Origin: Streptomyces sp. DSM 15324
GTDB taxonomy: Bacteria; Actinomycetota; Actinomycetes; Streptomycetales; Streptomycetaceae
DNA: 64,000 bases
Assembly (NCBI RefSeq): GCF_001514285.1
Contig: NZ_KQ949024.1
Coordinates: forward strand, 256,405 to 320,404
Reading direction: 5' to 3'
Part shown: positions 62,663 through 64,000 of the stretch, piece by piece
How positions within the stretch are numbered: the stretch's first letter is position 1
Layout of the letters: each line of letters starts with the position of its first letter
Notes under the pieces: model-generated
What the model was told of the DNA's origin: nothing
Seen by the model: the letters and a program-made list of their open reading frames with translations, nothing else
Databases searched by the model: none
Translations under genes and position numbers: made by a program

Positions 62663-64000
62663 GTGAAACAGGTCGTACAGAACTACAAGAGCGGCGAGCT
62701 GGCCCTGCTCGACGTGCCGGTGCCGGGGTGCAAGCCGGGCGGGGTGCTGGTGCGCAGCGCCTACTCGCTGATCTCCACCGGGACCGAGCTGATGAAGGTC
62801 TCCGAGGCCGGCATGTCGATGCTCGGCAAGGCCCGGTCCCGGCCGGACCAGGTGGCCAAGGTCGTGCAGAGCGTGGCCACCAACGGGGTGCCGGCGACCT
62901 ACCGCAAGGTGATGGGCAAGCTGGACTCCTACACACCGCTGGGCTACTCGCTGTGCGGGGTGGTGGAGGAGGTCGGCGCCGGGATCGACGACGTGAAGGT
63001 CGGCGACCTGGTGGCCTGCGCGGGCAACGAGCACGCGCTGCACGCCGAGCTGAACTGGGTGCCGAGGAACCTCTACAGCCGGGTCCCGGACGGCCTCGAT
63101 CCGCGCCACGCGGCGTTCGGCACCGTCGGGTCGATCGCGTTGCAGGGCGTCCGCCAGGGCGAGTCACGGCTCGGCGAGGTGGCGCTGGTCATCGGCCTCG
63201 GGCTGATCGGCCAGCTGGTGGTGCAGCTCCTGACCGCCTCGGGGGTCCGCGTCGTCGGGGCCGACCCCGACCCCGCGCGCTGCGAGCTGGCCGAGCGGCT
63301 GGGCGCGGCGGCCTGCGGCGATCCCGCCTCCTCGGCCGTGGAGAACGCCGTCGCCGAACTCACCGGCGGTCACGGCGTCGACCAGGTGTATCTGGCCGCC
63401 GGCGGCGGCAGCAACCAGCCCGTCGAGCTGGCCGCCCGGCTGAGCCGGGACCGCGGCCGGGTCGTCGACATCGGCAAGTGCCGTCTGGACCTGCCGTGGA
63501 ACGCGTACTACGAGAAGGAGCTGGACGTCCGCTTCTCCCGCTCCTACGGTCCCGGGCGCTACGACCCCTCGTACGAACTGGAGGGGCGCGACTACCCGAT
63601 CGGCTACGTGCGCTGGACGGAGCGCCGCAACCTGGCGTGCTTCCTCGACCTCCTCGCCCTCGGCCGGGTCGACGTGGAGCCGCTGATCTCGCACATCGCC
63701 GACTTCGACGACGCCGTCGAGACGTACGGGCGGCTGAAGGAGGGGGAACTGAAGGCGGTGGCCGTGCTGTTCCGGTACCTCGGCCACACGGCCGAGGCCG
63801 AGGCCCCGGCGGTGACGGTGCCCGCCGTGCCCCCGGTGACCGGGAAGCCGGCACCGGCGCGGGCCGCCGGGAAACCGGTGCGGCTCGCGTTCGTCGGCGC
63901 GGGGAACTACGCGACGTCGATGCTGCTGCCGCACCTGGCGGGACGCGAGGGTGTCGAGCTGTCGACGGTCGTCACCACGACGGCGCTGTCCGGGGCCAAC
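62663..64000 (+). CDS. Bi-domain oxidoreductase (zinc-type dehydrogenase fused to Gfo/Idh), partial
   Basis: 446 codons from GTG 62663 are visible and the gene continues beyond the window. The first 370 residues are a medium-chain dehydrogenase (GTELMKVSEAGMSMLGKAR, YSLCGVVEEVGAGI, GSIALQGVRQGE, the cofactor motif VIGLGLIGQLVVQLL). After a Pro/Ala linker a second Rossmann domain begins (VRLAFVGAGNYATSML). This fusion is known from polysaccharide clusters, often with AsnB and a heparinase-like gene. Catalytic zinc ligands of alcohol dehydrogenases are not obvious in the first part. Confidence 0.9.
   Translation, partial: MKQVVQNYKSGELALLDVPVPGCKPGGVLVRSAYSLISTGTELMKVSEAGMSMLGKARSRPDQVAKVVQSVATNGVPATYRKVMGKLDSYTPLGYSLCGVVEEVGAGIDDVKVGDLVACAGNEHALHAELNWVPRNLYSRVPDGLDPRHAAFGTVGSIALQGVRQGESRLGEVALVIGLGLIGQLVVQLLTASGVRVVGADPDPARCELAERLGAAACGDPASSAVENAVAELTGGHGVDQVYLAAGGGSNQPVELAARLSRDRGRVVDIGKCRLDLPWNAYYEKELDVRFSRSYGPGRYDPSYELEGRDYPIGYVRWTERRNLACFLDLLALGRVDVEPLISHIADFDDAVETYGRLKEGELKAVAVLFRYLGHTAEAEAPAVTVPAVPPVTGKPAPARAAGKPVRLAFVGAGNYATSMLLPHLAGREGVELSTVVTTTALSGAN

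Noticed and set aside
60288..63167. A 959-codon minus-strand frame opposite asnB
   Set aside because: Antisense shadow of AsnB and its neighbours; no recognisable motifs.

Overview
The window is high-GC, gene-dense DNA with many GTG starts, ATGA/GTGA gene overlaps, very rare TTA codons and long antisense shadow frames. This is typical of a Streptomyces chromosome. The gene content also fits: a SapB/AmfS-type lanthipeptide locus, allantoin and urate catabolism, LuxR-type regulators, a secreted trypsin-like protease and an exopolysaccharide cluster. From memory, unverified, much of the order around the ROK kinase, allantoin genes, malate synthase and uricase genes resembles one part of the S. 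coelicolor chromosome.

Layout. 1-9.9 kb: SWIM-type protein fragment, SNF2 helicase, a membrane protein, a ROK sugar kinase, a GntR regulator divergent from a Gfo/Idh/MocA oxidoreductase, and a NarL-type two-component system. 10-18 kb: an MHYT membrane sensor, then a class III lanthipeptide operon (LanKC synthetase, 41-residue precursor, two ABC half-transporters). 18-26.5 kb: SDR, AIM24 protein, allantoicase, allantoinase, the IclR regulator (AllR-like), a MobA-like nucleotidyltransferase and malate synthase. 26.5-33 kb: SelW-like and HipA-like proteins, a divergent pair of NIS siderophore synthetases and a secreted VWA pair. 33-46 kb: HxlR regulator/AlaT-like aminotransferase, a urate operon (8-oxoguanine deaminase, uricase, HIU hydrolase, OHCU decarboxylase), an HTH plus thiamine-binding pair, a decayed hydroxypyruvate isomerase gene, two acyl-CoA synthetases and a GAF-LuxR regulator. 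46.7-53 kb: a large LuxR (LAL) regulator, a trypsin-like protease, an HTH_42 (AlkX-like) protein and a decayed corA gene. 53.7-64 kb: the start of an exopolysaccharide cluster, which runs off the right edge.

How genes work together. Urate made by 8-oxoguanine deaminase would pass through uricase, HIU hydrolase and OHCU decarboxylase to allantoin, then allantoinase and allantoicase to glyoxylate, which malate synthase joins to acetyl-CoA. Three of these promoters carry the same inverted repeat, TTCAAC-N5-GTTGAA, the likely operator of the IclR regulator. The alternative glyoxylate route through hydroxypyruvate isomerase appears broken here.

Most notable observations: a SapB-like precursor with two SxxSxxxC motifs and no RamR-type regulator beside it; TTA codons in the lanthipeptide synthetase and the oxidoreductase; a 64-codon threonine-rich ORF coupled at both ends by ATGA and probably born by duplication of a gene junction; and two pseudogenes (hyi, corA) that both carry tandem-repeat expansions. 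All functions are inferred by reading the translated sequence; no database search was run.
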